From Bacteroidia bacterium (lineage in GTDB: Bacteria; Bacteroidota; Bacteroidia; Flavobacteriales; Flavobacteriaceae), in contig JAUIBH010000026.1 in assembly GCA_030427985.1 (NCBI GenBank), positions 1-42,078 on the forward strand: DNA of 42,078 nucleotides, in the 5' to 3' direction. The notes under the pieces are model-generated. The model did no database searches. It was given only the letters and a program-made list of their open reading frames with translations, and was not told the DNA's origin. The translations under genes were made by a program, and so were the position numbers. Every line of letters begins with the position of its first letter. Position 1 is the first letter of the stretch. Positions 13,940-22,764 of this stretch are shown here, in pieces.

Positions 13940-15514
13940 TCAGTCTTTCTTCCAGTCCACCAAAGGACTTGGATAATAGTTGACCTCCATCTGATTCAAA
14001 TAAGGAACTTGCTGTGCCAAGCGTTCCTTGTAATCCTCCCAATTGCAATGTTCTGCTGGGGACCAGCCTAATTCGGCAATCCCAATCACACGTGGAAAAG
14101 CCAAATATTCCAATTCGGAACTGTTACTGATGGTCTCTGACCATAAAGGTGCTTCAATACCCAAAATACTTTCCCTTGGAAGCCCTTCCACATAGGTTTC
14201 TGGGTTCCAGTTGTAAGCCACATCCACTGGAATAAACCCAGCCCAAGTGAGCCCATATTCAGAAATGGAATCGTATTTCATATCTACATAGGTTCGTTCC
14301 GATGGGGAAAGAATCACTTTTAAACCATTCTCAGCGGCTTTTATGGCATTATGGGATTCATTCCAAAGTTGGGCAATGGATGATGGGTCAAGATTGGCTT
14401 GGGCAATCTCGTTCCATCCAATCATTTGTTTGCCGTGCTTTTGGACAATCTTTTCCACTTTTTCCACAAAATGGATGTAATCGCTTTTTTTGGTCGCATG
14501 GCTTTCATCCCCACCAGCATGAAAATAGGGGCCAGGGGTAATGGCAGCGATTTCACCAATGACATCATCCAAAAAGCTATAAACCGTATCTTTTCTAGCA
14601 TCAAAAGTGCTAAAACCCACTCTGGTGCCAGTGTAAGGTTTTAGTGGCTTTCCATTCCCGTTGAGGAAGGGATAGCTCAACGAAGCAGCATTGCTGTGCC
14701 CCGGCATATCTATCTCGGGAATCAGCGTCATGTGTCTTTCCGCAGCATATTGCACTAGATCTTTGTATTCTTCTTGGGTATAGAATCCGCCTTCGCCGCC
14801 TTCGACTTCGGTTTGGGAACCAATCTCGGTGAGTTTGGGCCACGATTTGATTTCAATACGCCATCCTTGGTCATCGGAAAGGTGCAAATGAATGGTGTTG
14901 TATTTGTAGTAGGCCAGAATGTCGATGTATTTTTTCACCTCGTCCACGGTGAAGAAGTGACGAGCTACATCCAGCATCGCACCACGATATTCAAATTTTG
15001 GCGCATCTTCAATTTTACCGGTCGGAATGAGCCAAAGTGGATGGTCTGTAAGCGTGTCATTGCTTTTTTCAGGGATAAGTTGTCTCAACGTTTGGATTCC
15101 CCTGAAGGCACCAGCGGCAGTTTTGGCATTGACAAAAATGGAATCCTTTTTAATGTACAACTGATAGGATTCAGGCGTTTCCAAATCCACACTATCCGCC
15201 TGATTTATATAAATCAACCGCTTTAATTTTTCTGAATCTGAAGCATTAACAGCAAGGTCCAACCCTAGCTTTCCCTTTATCTTTTCTGAAAGAAATTGTC
15301 CTACTTTCTCAAATGCAGGGTCTTGAGTTGAGGTGTAGATGACTGTGTTGGAGTCCAATCCGAAAGCACTGTGGGTTGCCACGGTTTTTATAGGTTTTGG
15401 AATCAGTGGAGCTACGCTCAGGTCTGTTTTTGGGTAGAGAATTTCTTTCTTTTCGGGTTGGCAAGCCGCTAAACAAATCATAGCGGAAAAGAGCAGTAAC
15501 GTCCTTGTGATCAC
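13940..15514 (-). CDS. Beta-N-acetylhexosaminidase, GH20, lipoprotein
   Basis: A 524-residue exported enzyme that removes terminal GlcNAc/GalNAc from chitin-, glycoprotein- or peptidoglycan-type glycans. The N-terminus is a lipoprotein signal ending LAAC (Cys18), so it is probably anchored to the outer membrane. A non-catalytic GH20b domain (about 30-170) precedes the TIM barrel: YRGAMLDVARHF, HLHLSDDQGWRIEI, IPEIDMPGHS and the catalytic HAGGDE (Asp336-Glu337, the substrate-assisted pair), then a tryptophan-lined pocket (WNEIAQ, PLWSET). The start is GTG; the next ATG (codon 12) would cut the signal. It follows the SGNH esterase by 12 bases in one transcript. Confidence 0.94.
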   Translation of the reverse strand: MITRTLLLFSAMICLAACQPEKKEILYPKTDLSVAPLIPKPIKTVATHSAFGLDSNTVIYTSTQDPAFEKVGQFLSEKIKGKLGLDLAVNASDSEKLKRLIYINQADSVDLETPESYQLYIKKDSIFVNAKTAAGAFRGIQTLRQLIPEKSNDTLTDHPLWLIPTGKIEDAPKFEYRGAMLDVARHFFTVDEVKKYIDILAYYKYNTIHLHLSDDQGWRIEIKSWPKLTEIGSQTEVEGGEGGFYTQEEYKDLVQYAAERHMTLIPEIDMPGHSNAASLSYPFLNGNGKPLKPYTGTRVGFSTFDARKDTVYSFLDDVIGEIAAITPGPYFHAGGDESHATKKSDYIHFVEKVEKIVQKHGKQMIGWNEIAQANLDPSSIAQLWNESHNAIKAAENGLKVILSPSERTYVDMKYDSISEYGLTWAGFIPVDVAYNWNPETYVEGLPRESILGIEAPLWSETISNSSELEYLAFPRVIGIAELGWSPAEHCNWEDYKERLAQQVPYLNQMEVNYYPSPLVDWKKD

Positions 15515-15526
15515 AGTAGTTTTTGA

Positions 15527-16177
15527 TTAGTTAATAACATGGTTTTTCAATACCTCGTACCAAATATCATAGCCCTTGGTATTCATATGTAGACCATCTT
15601 CAATGAAAATGTCCTGTTTTACTTTGCGTTTTTCCAGCATGGGGTACCACACATCCACAAAATCAACCCCATCGGTTTTTTCAGCCAATCTGCTGAGTTT
15701 TCGGTTTAAACGTCTGTACTTTCTTCGTAATTTCCATCTAGAAATGCTGGGTTTGGCTGAGATCAATACAATCTCTATCCCTTCCTTTTTTTGTTGGAGT
15801 ACTTGCAATATTCGTTCAGAGGTGTCAACAATATTCCGAAGTCTTTTTTTAGCGTTTACATCGTTGTCTCCCTCATAAATAAAGACTTTTGTTGGATTAT
15901 AGTTGAGAATCAATTCATTCAAATAGAGTTCCAAATCCGAGAATTGCGAGCCGCCAAATCCAGTATTTAAAACTTGCTGTTCGGGAAACCTTTCCTGAAT
16001 ATCTTTCCACATTCTGATACTAGAGCTGCCCGTAAAGACAAGTGTAGGTTTTGAGGCATCCCAAAGGGAATCGTTCTTTTTTTGGATTTCCATGACCTCG
16101 TTGTCAAAACGATTGGGAGCTTGGGCATTCAAAAAAAAGGAGCAACAAAAAATTGCCAAAAATACTAGTGCTTTCAT
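15527..16177 (-). CDS. SGNH/GDSL-type hydrolase, secreted
   Basis: A 216-residue exported esterase with a signal peptide (about residues 1-20, ending in AQA). The SGNH blocks are present: FTGSSSIRMW (block I, nucleophile Ser in the GDS-equivalent GSS at 50-52), GFGGS (73-77, block II Gly), EGDNDV (102-107, block III Asn) and the C-terminal DGLHMN (block V Asp and His). This is the layout of the PAF-acetylhydrolase/acetylxylan-esterase-like group. Co-transcription with the GH20 gene suggests removal of O-acetyl groups from an amino-sugar glycan before hexosaminidase action (inference). A TACATTTG -7 box lies 16 bases upstream. Confidence 0.88.
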   Translation of the reverse strand: MKALVFLAIFCCSFFLNAQAPNRFDNEVMEIQKKNDSLWDASKPTLVFTGSSSIRMWKDIQERFPEQQVLNTGFGGSQFSDLELYLNELILNYNPTKVFIYEGDNDVNAKKRLRNIVDTSERILQVLQQKKEGIEIVLISAKPSISRWKLRRKYRRLNRKLSRLAEKTDGVDFVDVWYPMLEKRKVKQDIFIEDGLHMNTKGYDIWYEVLKNHVIN

Positions 16178-16193
16178 GTTATTGGTGTTTTCT

Positions 16194-16201
16194 CAAATGT
16201 A
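16194..16201 (-). promoter_or_regulatory. -7 box (TACATTTG) for the SGNH-GH20 pair
   Basis: The minus strand reads TACATTTG, an exact TANNTTTG match, with a predicted start site about 10 bases before the ATG at 16177. No clear -33 element. Confidence 0.5.
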
Positions 16202-16341
16202 CAATTTTCAATATAGCACTATGGTTAAATGCTGCTAGCATCATTTCATTGTTTTTACCAAATCCATGGTCTTTATAACTATGGATAAAAAATCAACCTA
16301 TGCTATTTACGGTCTTTGTACTTTTAAATAAAATTTTATAG

Positions 16342-17124
16342 ATGAACGCAAGATCTGAGCAGCTGAAGGCGGTAGAACGACTCCTAAACATCATGGACGA
16401 GTTACGGGAGCAATGCCCGTGGGATAAAAAACAGACCATGCAAACCCTTCGTCATTTGACCATTGAGGAGACCTACGAGCTGGGTGATGCCATTTTGGAC
16501 AATGATTTGGATGAAGTAAAGAAAGAATTGGGCGATTTGCTGTTGCACATTGTCTTCTATGCCAAGATAGGTTCGGAAACCCAAGACTTTGATATTGCGG
16601 ATGTTGCCAACGGAATCTGTGAGAAATTGATTAACCGACACCCCCATATTTATGGTGATGTGAAGGTACAGAATGAGGAGGAAGTCAAACAGAATTGGGA
16701 AAATATAAAATTAAAAGAGGGCAAAAAAAGTGTTTTGGAAGGGGTCCCCAACAGTTTACCGTCATTGGTAAAGGCCAACCGGATACAAGAAAAAGTGGCA
16801 GGAGTGGGATTCGATTGGGAACACCCTGAGCAGGTCTTTGAAAAATTAAAGGAAGAGTTGGGAGAACTGCAAGTGGAAGTGGAATCCAATGATGCCGATA
16901 AAATTGAATCGGAGTTTGGTGATGTGCTCTTTTCCATGGTCAATTACGCTCGGTTTTTAAATGTAAACCCTGAAAATGCATTGGAACGCACCAATAAAAA
17001 GTTCATCAAACGGTTCCAATATTTGGAGGGAAAAGCCAAAGAAAGTGGTAAAACCCTGAAAGAAATGACCTTAGCCGAAATGGATGTTTTCTGGGAGGAA
17101 GCCAAGAAGCTGCCTTCTGCCTAA
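16342..17124 (+). CDS. mazG: Nucleoside triphosphate pyrophosphohydrolase MazG
   Basis: A 260-residue cytoplasmic all-alpha NTP pyrophosphatase that hydrolyses NTPs and dNTPs to NMPs and PPi, and in E. coli affects ppGpp and damaged nucleotides. It has two MazG domains: ECPWDKKQTMQTLRHLTIEETYEL with ELGDLLLHIVFYAKI (first 80 residues) and VGFDWEHPEQVFEKLKEELG with EFGDVLFSMVNYARFL (about 155-215), each with the ExxE...ExxD metal-binding pattern. The length equals the classic two-domain enzyme. The two genes before it are on the opposite strand, so it has its own promoter; only a weak GGTCTTTG -7-like site (16311-16318) is seen. Confidence 0.96.
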   Translation: MNARSEQLKAVERLLNIMDELREQCPWDKKQTMQTLRHLTIEETYELGDAILDNDLDEVKKELGDLLLHIVFYAKIGSETQDFDIADVANGICEKLINRHPHIYGDVKVQNEEEVKQNWENIKLKEGKKSVLEGVPNSLPSLVKANRIQEKVAGVGFDWEHPEQVFEKLKEELGELQVEVESNDADKIESEFGDVLFSMVNYARFLNVNPENALERTNKKFIKRFQYLEGKAKESGKTLKEMTLAEMDVFWEEAKKLPSA

Positions 17125-17144
17125 TTGTTTTGGGAGGGGTATTT

Positions 17145-17837
17145 TCAGATTACTTTGGCACTCCCATTTTCTCCTCTGATTTCCAAAAATCGAAAATTGA
17201 AGTAAAAAGTGTCCTTTTCAGCCTGAACGATACGAATTTCCTTGGCCATTTCTCCGTATTTGCTCTCTACCCATCCATCATAAAAAAGCTCAATGGTCTG
17301 CGTGGTGTCTTTTGGGTTTCGCAGTTCAATCTTGGAAATCAATTTTTCATCAGGCTTGTAAAAAAGTCGAACAGGATTTCCTAACCTATCTTCGCCCGTA
17401 TACAGTTCATGGTCCTTTTCTTGGTGGATAACCTTGCTTTTGAATTGAAGTTTTGAATAAAAATGGTTGGGATCAATACTCATTTTATGGATTTCATGAC
17501 TTCGAATCATTTCCACATCCTCTTGTGATAAGGTATCAATAACGCTGTTGTTTTCATCCACCACATAACCTTGTTGGATGGAATCCACCCTAACTCTAAA
17601 AGGAGCCTCAGCCTCATTGAACTTTTGAATGAAATAACAACTGCCATCAGATAAAGAATGAACTTCTGTGGTATATGTGCCAAATGGACTGTTGCAATCT
17701 GCGATTGAAATAATGTCCTGAATTTGTCCATAGTTTTCATGAAGCGTTAGAATCCCTTTTTTGGTTTCCTGCTCTGCGCAAGACCCCATGATCAGAATTA
17801 CAAGCATCAAAAAAAGGTATGGAGCTGAAATTTTCAT
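17145..17837 (-). CDS. Hypothetical lipoprotein
   Basis: A 230-residue protein with a lipoprotein signal (MKISAPYLFLMLVILIMGSC, lipid-modified Cys20), so it is exported and lipid-anchored. The mature part is mostly predicted beta-strand, with FYSKLQFKSKVIHQEKDHELYTG and LGNPVRLFYKPDEKLISKIEL, and ends in FRFLEIRGE. I do not recognise a family. It is convergent with mazG (20 bases apart) and divergent from the MATE gene, and probably transcribed alone. Confidence 0.75.
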   Translation of the reverse strand: MKISAPYLFLMLVILIMGSCAEQETKKGILTLHENYGQIQDIISIADCNSPFGTYTTEVHSLSDGSCYFIQKFNEAEAPFRVRVDSIQQGYVVDENNSVIDTLSQEDVEMIRSHEIHKMSIDPNHFYSKLQFKSKVIHQEKDHELYTGEDRLGNPVRLFYKPDEKLISKIELRNPKDTTQTIELFYDGWVESKYGEMAKEIRIVQAEKDTFYFNFRFLEIRGENGSAKVI

Positions 17838-18009
17838 TCTCTAATTGAAATTGGTCCTCAAAATTTACGCATTCTAGACTTACACTCCAAGGAATTAACT
17901 AGCTTAAAGTCTGTTACTTATAATTTTAACATGATATCAAAAAATTAACAGGATAAGGTTGGTTAAAAAACTGCGACTCTGTACTGAATATGATTATGTC
18001 CAAAGGTTC

Positions 18010-18017
18010 TATATTTG
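18010..18017 (+). promoter_or_regulatory. -7 box (TATATTTG) for the MATE-PAP2-GT39 run
   Basis: An exact TANNTTTG match, predicting a start site near 18024 and a leader of about 16 bases to the ATG at 18040. Because it lies downstream of the TTG at 17959, it argues against that longer start. Confidence 0.55.
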
Positions 18018-18039
18018 TTCGCTTCTAAGATGCATTATA

Positions 18040-19440
18040 ATGCTTCAACAATACACCAAAGAATTTTCATATAATCTTAGATTGGCCTACCCCGTAATTT
18101 TGGGCATGTTGGGGCACACTTTTGTAGCTTTTGCTGATAACATTATGGTGGGGCAATTGGGTACTGCGGAACTGGCCGCGGTCTCTTTGGGCAACAGTTT
18201 TGTGTTCATAGCCATGTCGCTTGGTATAGGCTTTTCCACTGCAATCACCCCCTTGGTGGCCGAGGCGGATGGTGCAGGAAACCCTTCCGATGGAAAAAGG
18301 GCCTTAAAACACGGTTTGGTGCTCTGTACCTTACTGGGGCTTTCCTTGTTTGGTGCTATTATGTTGTGCAAGCCGTTGCTGCACCACATGGAACAACCGC
18401 CTGAGGTGGTGGAGTTGGCTATTCCCTATTTGGAACTGGTCGCTTTTTCTTTGGTGCCTTTGGTGATGTTTCAGGCCTTCAAACAATTTTCTGAAGGATT
18501 GTCGCAAACTAAATATCCAATGTACGCGACCATTTTGGCGAATGTGGTGAACATCACCATCAATTATCTGCTCATTTTTGGTTCCTTCGGATTTCCAAAA
18601 TTGGGTATTGTCGGCGCAGCTATTGGGACCTTGGCTTCACGTTTTATTATGGTAGGATATATTTGGTTTTTGTTGAAAAGCAAGGATAAATTCAAAACCT
18701 ACGTGACCAACTTCAATTTTAGGCAAATCGAGAAAAAAGTGATGAAGAAAATCATCAATTTGGGATTCCCCTCTGCTATGCAAATGTTTTTTGAAGTGGC
18801 CATTTTCACCGCAGCCATTTGGTTAAGTGGTGTGTTGGGGAAGAACGCCCAGGCAGCCAATCAAATTGCTTTGAACCTGAGTAGTATGACCTTTATGGTG
18901 GGGATGGGACTCAGCGTTGCAGCCATGGTTCGTGTTGGGAATCAGAAAGGGTTACAGAATTTCAGGGAACTACGTCGAATTGCAGAGTCCATCTTTTTTC
19001 TCACATTTATTTTGGAAGTGGCATTTGCTATTTTGTTCCTTCTGGGAAGACATTGGTTCCCCACCATTTATTTGGATGTGGATGATATCGTCAATCAGGC
19101 AGACAATATCGAAGTAATCATCATTGCAGCCAAATTACTACTGGTCGCCGCATTTTTTCAGATTTCCGATGGATTGCAGGTGGTGGTTCTGGGAGCACTT
19201 CGCGGATTGCAAGATGTAAAGATTCCTACATTCATAACTTTTGTGGCTTACTGGCTCATTGGATTTCCAGTATGTTTTTATCTCGGCTTGTATACCAGCT
19301 TTTCAAGTACGGGAATTTGGATAGGTTTGTTGTTGGGATTGACAGCATCAGCCGTAATGTTGTATCTTCGATTCAATTATTTGACAAAAAAACTGATTCG
19401 AACTAAACATGATTCCAAGCTAGTGGAATCCAATGCATAA
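18040..19440 (+). CDS. MATE family multidrug/Na+ efflux transporter
   Basis: A 466-residue inner-membrane antiporter of the NorM type with 12 predicted helices in two homologous halves. Seen: LAYPVILGMLGHTFVAFADNIMVGQLGTAELAAVSLGNS at the first helices (shown here only as landmarks of the family), then FSTAITPLVAEADG, and the second-half counterpart GFPSAMQMFFEVAIF. The substrate may be cationic drugs or metabolites and the coupling ion Na+ or H+. A frame opening 27 codons earlier with TTG at 17959 is rejected because those residues are not membrane-like and the -7 box lies inside them. A small acidic protein follows after 3 bases. Confidence 0.94.
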   Translation: MLQQYTKEFSYNLRLAYPVILGMLGHTFVAFADNIMVGQLGTAELAAVSLGNSFVFIAMSLGIGFSTAITPLVAEADGAGNPSDGKRALKHGLVLCTLLGLSLFGAIMLCKPLLHHMEQPPEVVELAIPYLELVAFSLVPLVMFQAFKQFSEGLSQTKYPMYATILANVVNITINYLLIFGSFGFPKLGIVGAAIGTLASRFIMVGYIWFLLKSKDKFKTYVTNFNFRQIEKKVMKKIINLGFPSAMQMFFEVAIFTAAIWLSGVLGKNAQAANQIALNLSSMTFMVGMGLSVAAMVRVGNQKGLQNFRELRRIAESIFFLTFILEVAFAILFLLGRHWFPTIYLDVDDIVNQADNIEVIIIAAKLLLVAAFFQISDGLQVVVLGALRGLQDVKIPTFITFVAYWLIGFPVCFYLGLYTSFSSTGIWIGLLLGLTASAVMLYLRFNYLTKKLIRTKHDSKLVESNA

Positions 19441-19443
19441 TAT

Positions 19444-19671
19444 ATGGAACTACCCAAATTTCTGTTGGCGGATAATACCGATTATCCCGATGCCATTTTC
19501 ATCGTTCATACCGAATATCCCCGATTCATTATCAATCTGGAAAATGATGATGTGGAATGGATGGAAGAGTTTTCTAAAGAAGATGAGGCGGACTTGATGG
19601 AGGAAGCAGAGAGTTTAATTGAAGCCGCAACCGCATTTTATGACAGGGAAGTTTCCAGATACGATGAATAA
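19444..19671 (+). CDS. Small acidic hypothetical protein
   Basis: A 75-residue soluble, strongly acidic protein. The first half is beta-like (PKFLLADNTDYPDAIFIVHTEYP, RFIINLEND) and the second is a charged helix (EFSKEDEADLMEEAESLIEAATAFYDREV). I recall similar small proteins at this position in related genomes but know no function. It is packed between the MATE gene (3-base gap) and the PAP2 gene (1-base overlap), which supports real translation. Confidence 0.75.
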   Translation: MELPKFLLADNTDYPDAIFIVHTEYPRFIINLENDDVEWMEEFSKEDEADLMEEAESLIEAATAFYDREVSRYDE

Positions 19672-20240
19672 TGCTTGAACAGCTCTTACAGCACGATAAA
19701 GACCTTTTTTTATTTCTCAATGGATTGGGAACCCCATCTTGGGACGGTTTCTGGATGTTCATGACTAATACAAAGAGCTCTTTTCCGCTGTATGTTTTGT
19801 TGCTCTATCTCTCCTATAAATTTTATGGGTGGAAGCAAACGGGGATTATTTTGGTAGCTGTTGCCCTTCTGATTACCTGTACCGACCAACTCTCCAATTT
19901 TTTTAAATATGGGATTGGTCGTCTCCGACCCTGTCACGACCCAGAAGTCAGTGGGGTTATGCGCTTGGTAAAAAGCTATTGTGGTGGTCAGTTTGGGTAT
20001 TTTTCGGCACATGCCGCCAATTCTTTTGGCCCTGCTATTTTCTTTTCGATTCTATTTCGAGGAAAGGTAAGGTTTATCGGAATTGCTTTGATTCTTTGGG
20101 CCTGTGTGGTGGCCTATAGCCGAATTTATATCGGAGTTCATTATCCTTTGGATGTACTAACGGGTGCCTTGGTGGGTACTTTGTTCGGATGGTTGTTTGC
20201 CAAGTTGGCTATATTTGCATTCCAAAAATTGGGTACATGA
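19671..20240 (+). CDS. PAP2 superfamily membrane phosphatase
   Basis: A 189-residue inner-membrane lipid phosphatase with about five helices. The three PAP2 motifs are there: C1 KYGIGRLRP (79-87, the KX6RP form), C2 as SAH (112-114, where PSGH is usual) and C3 SRIYIGVHYPLDV (150-162, catalytic His157). The likely job is dephosphorylating a polyprenyl diphosphate or lipid A 1-phosphate on the periplasmic side. The C2 variation (FSAHAAN) is seen in Bacteroidota members. It is translationally coupled on both sides: 1 base shared with the gene before, 4 bases (ATGA) with the GT39 gene after. Confidence 0.92.
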   Translation: MLEQLLQHDKDLFLFLNGLGTPSWDGFWMFMTNTKSSFPLYVLLLYLSYKFYGWKQTGIILVAVALLITCTDQLSNFFKYGIGRLRPCHDPEVSGVMRLVKSYCGGQFGYFSAHAANSFGPAIFFSILFRGKVRFIGIALILWACVVAYSRIYIGVHYPLDVLTGALVGTLFGWLFAKLAIFAFQKLGT

Positions 20241-21895
20241 TTTCAACGGCCAGATACTGGTTTTTACTTGCCCTTATTGTTCTGGTGTACATCGCCGGAA
20301 TGTTCGTGACCCTTTTTGAAAACGATTCTGCCCAATTTGCGGTAATGGCCATGCGGATGGTCCAAGAGAACGATTGGCTTACCTTAATTAAAGGAACCGA
20401 GGAATATCTGGACAAACCCCACATGCATTATTGGTTGGCCGCCATCTCCTACAAGATTTTCGGCATTCACGATTGGGCCTATCGGATTCCCGGTATTTTG
20501 GCAACCCTGTTGGGGGCCTATAGTTGCTATGGGCTTGGTAAGTTGCTGTACAACAAAGATGTTGGACGATTTGCATCACTGATTTTCATGACGGCACAGA
20601 CCATTGTACTATCCAATATCGATGTCCGCACCGATGCCGTTTTAACCGGATTTACCATTTTTTCCATTTGGCAATTGGCCACCTACGTTGAAAAAAGCAC
20701 CCTAAAAAGTATTGCTTTAGGAGCTTTTGGGGCAGGAATGGCCTTTTCCACCAAAGGTCAGATTGCTTTGGTGGTCATTGGCATTTCGTTGCTTTGCCAT
20801 TTGGCCTATACCCGAAAATGGCATCAATTGCTCAACTGGAAGGTGCTTGCGGCACTCGTGGTTTTTGGAATCACCATTACACCGATGCTGTATGCCTATT
20901 ATCATCAGTTTGATTTGCATCCGGAGAAAGTAATTCGGGGTAAAGACCATAGAAGTGGTATCTTTTTTATTTTCTGGGAACAGAGTTTTGAAAGGATGAG
21001 TGGTGAAGGCATAGGGAAGAACAGTAGTGATTTCTTCTTCTTTTTCCATACGTTTTTATGGGTCTTTTTGCCATGGACCGTTTTGGCCTTGATTGCTTAT
21101 TGGACAAGACTGAAGTCCTTTTGGCAGGAGAAATTTGTATACAATCCGAAAATGGAGTTTCTGACTTTAGGGGCTATCACCATTCTCTTTGGTTTGATAA
21201 GCTTTGCCCAATTTAAACTGCCCCATTACATGAATATTTTGATTCCGTTGTACGCCCTACTTTCCGCTTCTTACTTATATAGTCTACGGGAAAAGGAAAA
21301 GTTGAACATCGCCAAGGTAATTTTGATTTTCCAATATTTTATATTGAGCCTGGTCTTTATTTTTACCCTACTGGTCTGCTTTTATGTGTTTAAATTCAAG
21401 TACTACCATGGTTATTTTGTGTTGCTGGCGATATTGGGCGTGATTACGTATTTCTGCTTGAAACGGGAAACGCCATACTTGCGTATTATTACCATATCAG
21501 TATGCAGCTCACTTTTGTTGAATGGTTTGTTGAACACCCATTTTTACCCCAGATTACTTCGGTACCAAGCTGGGTCCACCATGGCGGAAAAAGTGGCGGA
21601 GCATAATATTCCTGTGGAAAAAATCTTCAAGATTTCCAAAAGGCTTACTTGGGGGTTGGATTTTTACAACAAAAAACCTGTGGGAATTGTTCCAGTTTCA
21701 GAATTGGAGGCTAAGGGTGATATTTGGGTGTATGCCACTGATCAAGAGTTGGAAAAAATAGCTAATGAAGGCTATCACTGGCACGAACAGATTACTGTGG
21801 ACCAATTTCGAATAACCCGATTGCAAATCAAGTTCCTGAACCCTAATACCCGTCAGGCGAAATTGGAACAAATGCATTTGGTGCATTTGGATTAG
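20237..21895 (+). CDS. GT39/ArnT-like polyprenyl-phosphate-sugar transferase
   Basis: A 552-residue integral membrane GT-C glycosyltransferase, from the ATG at 20237 that overlaps the PAP2 stop. The first periplasmic loop has the acidic FENDSAQF (catalytic ExD-like region), then EEYLDKPHMHYWLAAISYKIFG, the ArnT/PMT hallmark, and FRIPGIL-type WAYRIPGILATLLG. About 11-12 helices precede a soluble periplasmic C-terminus (from about residue 440). Such enzymes move a sugar from undecaprenyl phosphate to lipid A or protein. A frame opening 16 codons earlier at 20189 is not needed. Its 3' end shares 4 bases with the convergent flippase-like gene. Confidence 0.9.
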   Translation: MISTARYWFLLALIVLVYIAGMFVTLFENDSAQFAVMAMRMVQENDWLTLIKGTEEYLDKPHMHYWLAAISYKIFGIHDWAYRIPGILATLLGAYSCYGLGKLLYNKDVGRFASLIFMTAQTIVLSNIDVRTDAVLTGFTIFSIWQLATYVEKSTLKSIALGAFGAGMAFSTKGQIALVVIGISLLCHLAYTRKWHQLLNWKVLAALVVFGITITPMLYAYYHQFDLHPEKVIRGKDHRSGIFFIFWEQSFERMSGEGIGKNSSDFFFFFHTFLWVFLPWTVLALIAYWTRLKSFWQEKFVYNPKMEFLTLGAITILFGLISFAQFKLPHYMNILIPLYALLSASYLYSLREKEKLNIAKVILIFQYFILSLVFIFTLLVCFYVFKFKYYHGYFVLLAILGVITYFCLKRETPYLRIITISVCSSLLLNGLLNTHFYPRLLRYQAGSTMAEKVAEHNIPVEKIFKISKRLTWGLDFYNKKPVGIVPVSELEAKGDIWVYATDQELEKIANEGYHWHEQITVDQFRITRLQIKFLNPNTRQAKLEQMHLVHLD

Positions 21896-22764
21896 GAAGC
21901 TGCTTCCAACTTGGGCTTTTTAAAGTGATAAACAATTCCCAAAAGGGAAATCAAGGCCGTAATCAAGAAAAAGGTAAAACTGATCCCGATTGAGGTGCTG
22001 GCATCCAATCCCAACCATTTTGCCCCATATAAAAAAGTAACCTCCCTGCTGCCAATGCCGCCAATGGTCAAAGGAATAACCGATACAATTGAGGACACTA
22101 AAAACACAAAAAGGTATTCAATAGTGTCCAAAGTAATGGAAAGCGACTGGAGGATGCACAGCACGCATATCAGTTGCGCCAATTGCACCAAGGCCGAATA
22201 TCCAATGGATTTCCAAAAAATAGGAAGCGTATAAGAAAAGAACTTCCAGTTCATCCACCAGAAGACCACAATACTCAGTGGAATTACAGCAATGATCAAC
22301 CCCATAAAACCTGTAAAAAACGGGTTGTCAGAAATCAGTGCCAAAAAACAGGCATAAAGAAAAAGCAGCAACATCCCACTTAAGCGGTCCAAAAACAAAA
22401 CGGAAACCACTTTCTTAGTGCCAGTTTGATATTCTTTTTGGATGATGTACCCTTTATAGGCATCACCTCCAATCCCTCCGGGAAGAAAAAGATTGTAGAA
22501 CATTCCCTGCAAATACAACTTAAGGTTGCTCATTTGGGTGATTTTTGCCCCAATCTGATGAAAATATAAGTTCAATCGAAGCGCAGCGAGCACTTTGGAA
22601 AGCACAAAAAACACAATAGCCAAAATCAGATAAATTGGGTCACTTTTCCGTAAAGTCTGTAAAACATCCTTCAGATCTATTTTTGTGAAAATAAAGTAGA
22701 TCAGGGCTGCACTGATGATGAGCTTCAGTGCTGTAATGAGCTTTTTACGCAGCTTTTCCGTCAC
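21892..22764 (-). CDS. LPG_synthase_TM / UPF0104 family membrane protein
   Basis: About 290 residues with 7-8 hydrophobic helices, of the lysylphosphatidylglycerol-synthase transmembrane (flippase-like) family without the synthetase domain. Conserved features: MFYNLFLPGGIGGDAYKGY and the late TIGGIGSREVTF. Stand-alone members often sit beside GT2 glycosyltransferases and are proposed to flip or transport lipid-linked compounds. An ATG at 22812 would overlap the upstream gene by 68 bases; I prefer the GTG at 22764 (20-base overlap) directly before the first basic helix, though this choice is uncertain. It is co-transcribed with the DPM-synthase-like gene and faces GT39. Confidence 0.83.
   Translation of the reverse strand: MTEKLRKKLITALKLIISAALIYFIFTKIDLKDVLQTLRKSDPIYLILAIVFFVLSKVLAALRLNLYFHQIGAKITQMSNLKLYLQGMFYNLFLPGGIGGDAYKGYIIQKEYQTGTKKVVSVLFLDRLSGMLLLFLYACFLALISDNPFFTGFMGLIIAVIPLSIVVFWWMNWKFFSYTLPIFWKSIGYSALVQLAQLICVLCILQSLSITLDTIEYLFVFLVSSIVSVIPLTIGGIGSREVTFLYGAKWLGLDASTSIGISFTFFLITALISLLGIVYHFKKPKLEAAS

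Noticed and set aside
17959..18039. TTG start giving 27 more residues on the MATE transporter
   Set aside because: The -7 box at 18010-18017 is downstream of that TTG and the added residues are not membrane-like.
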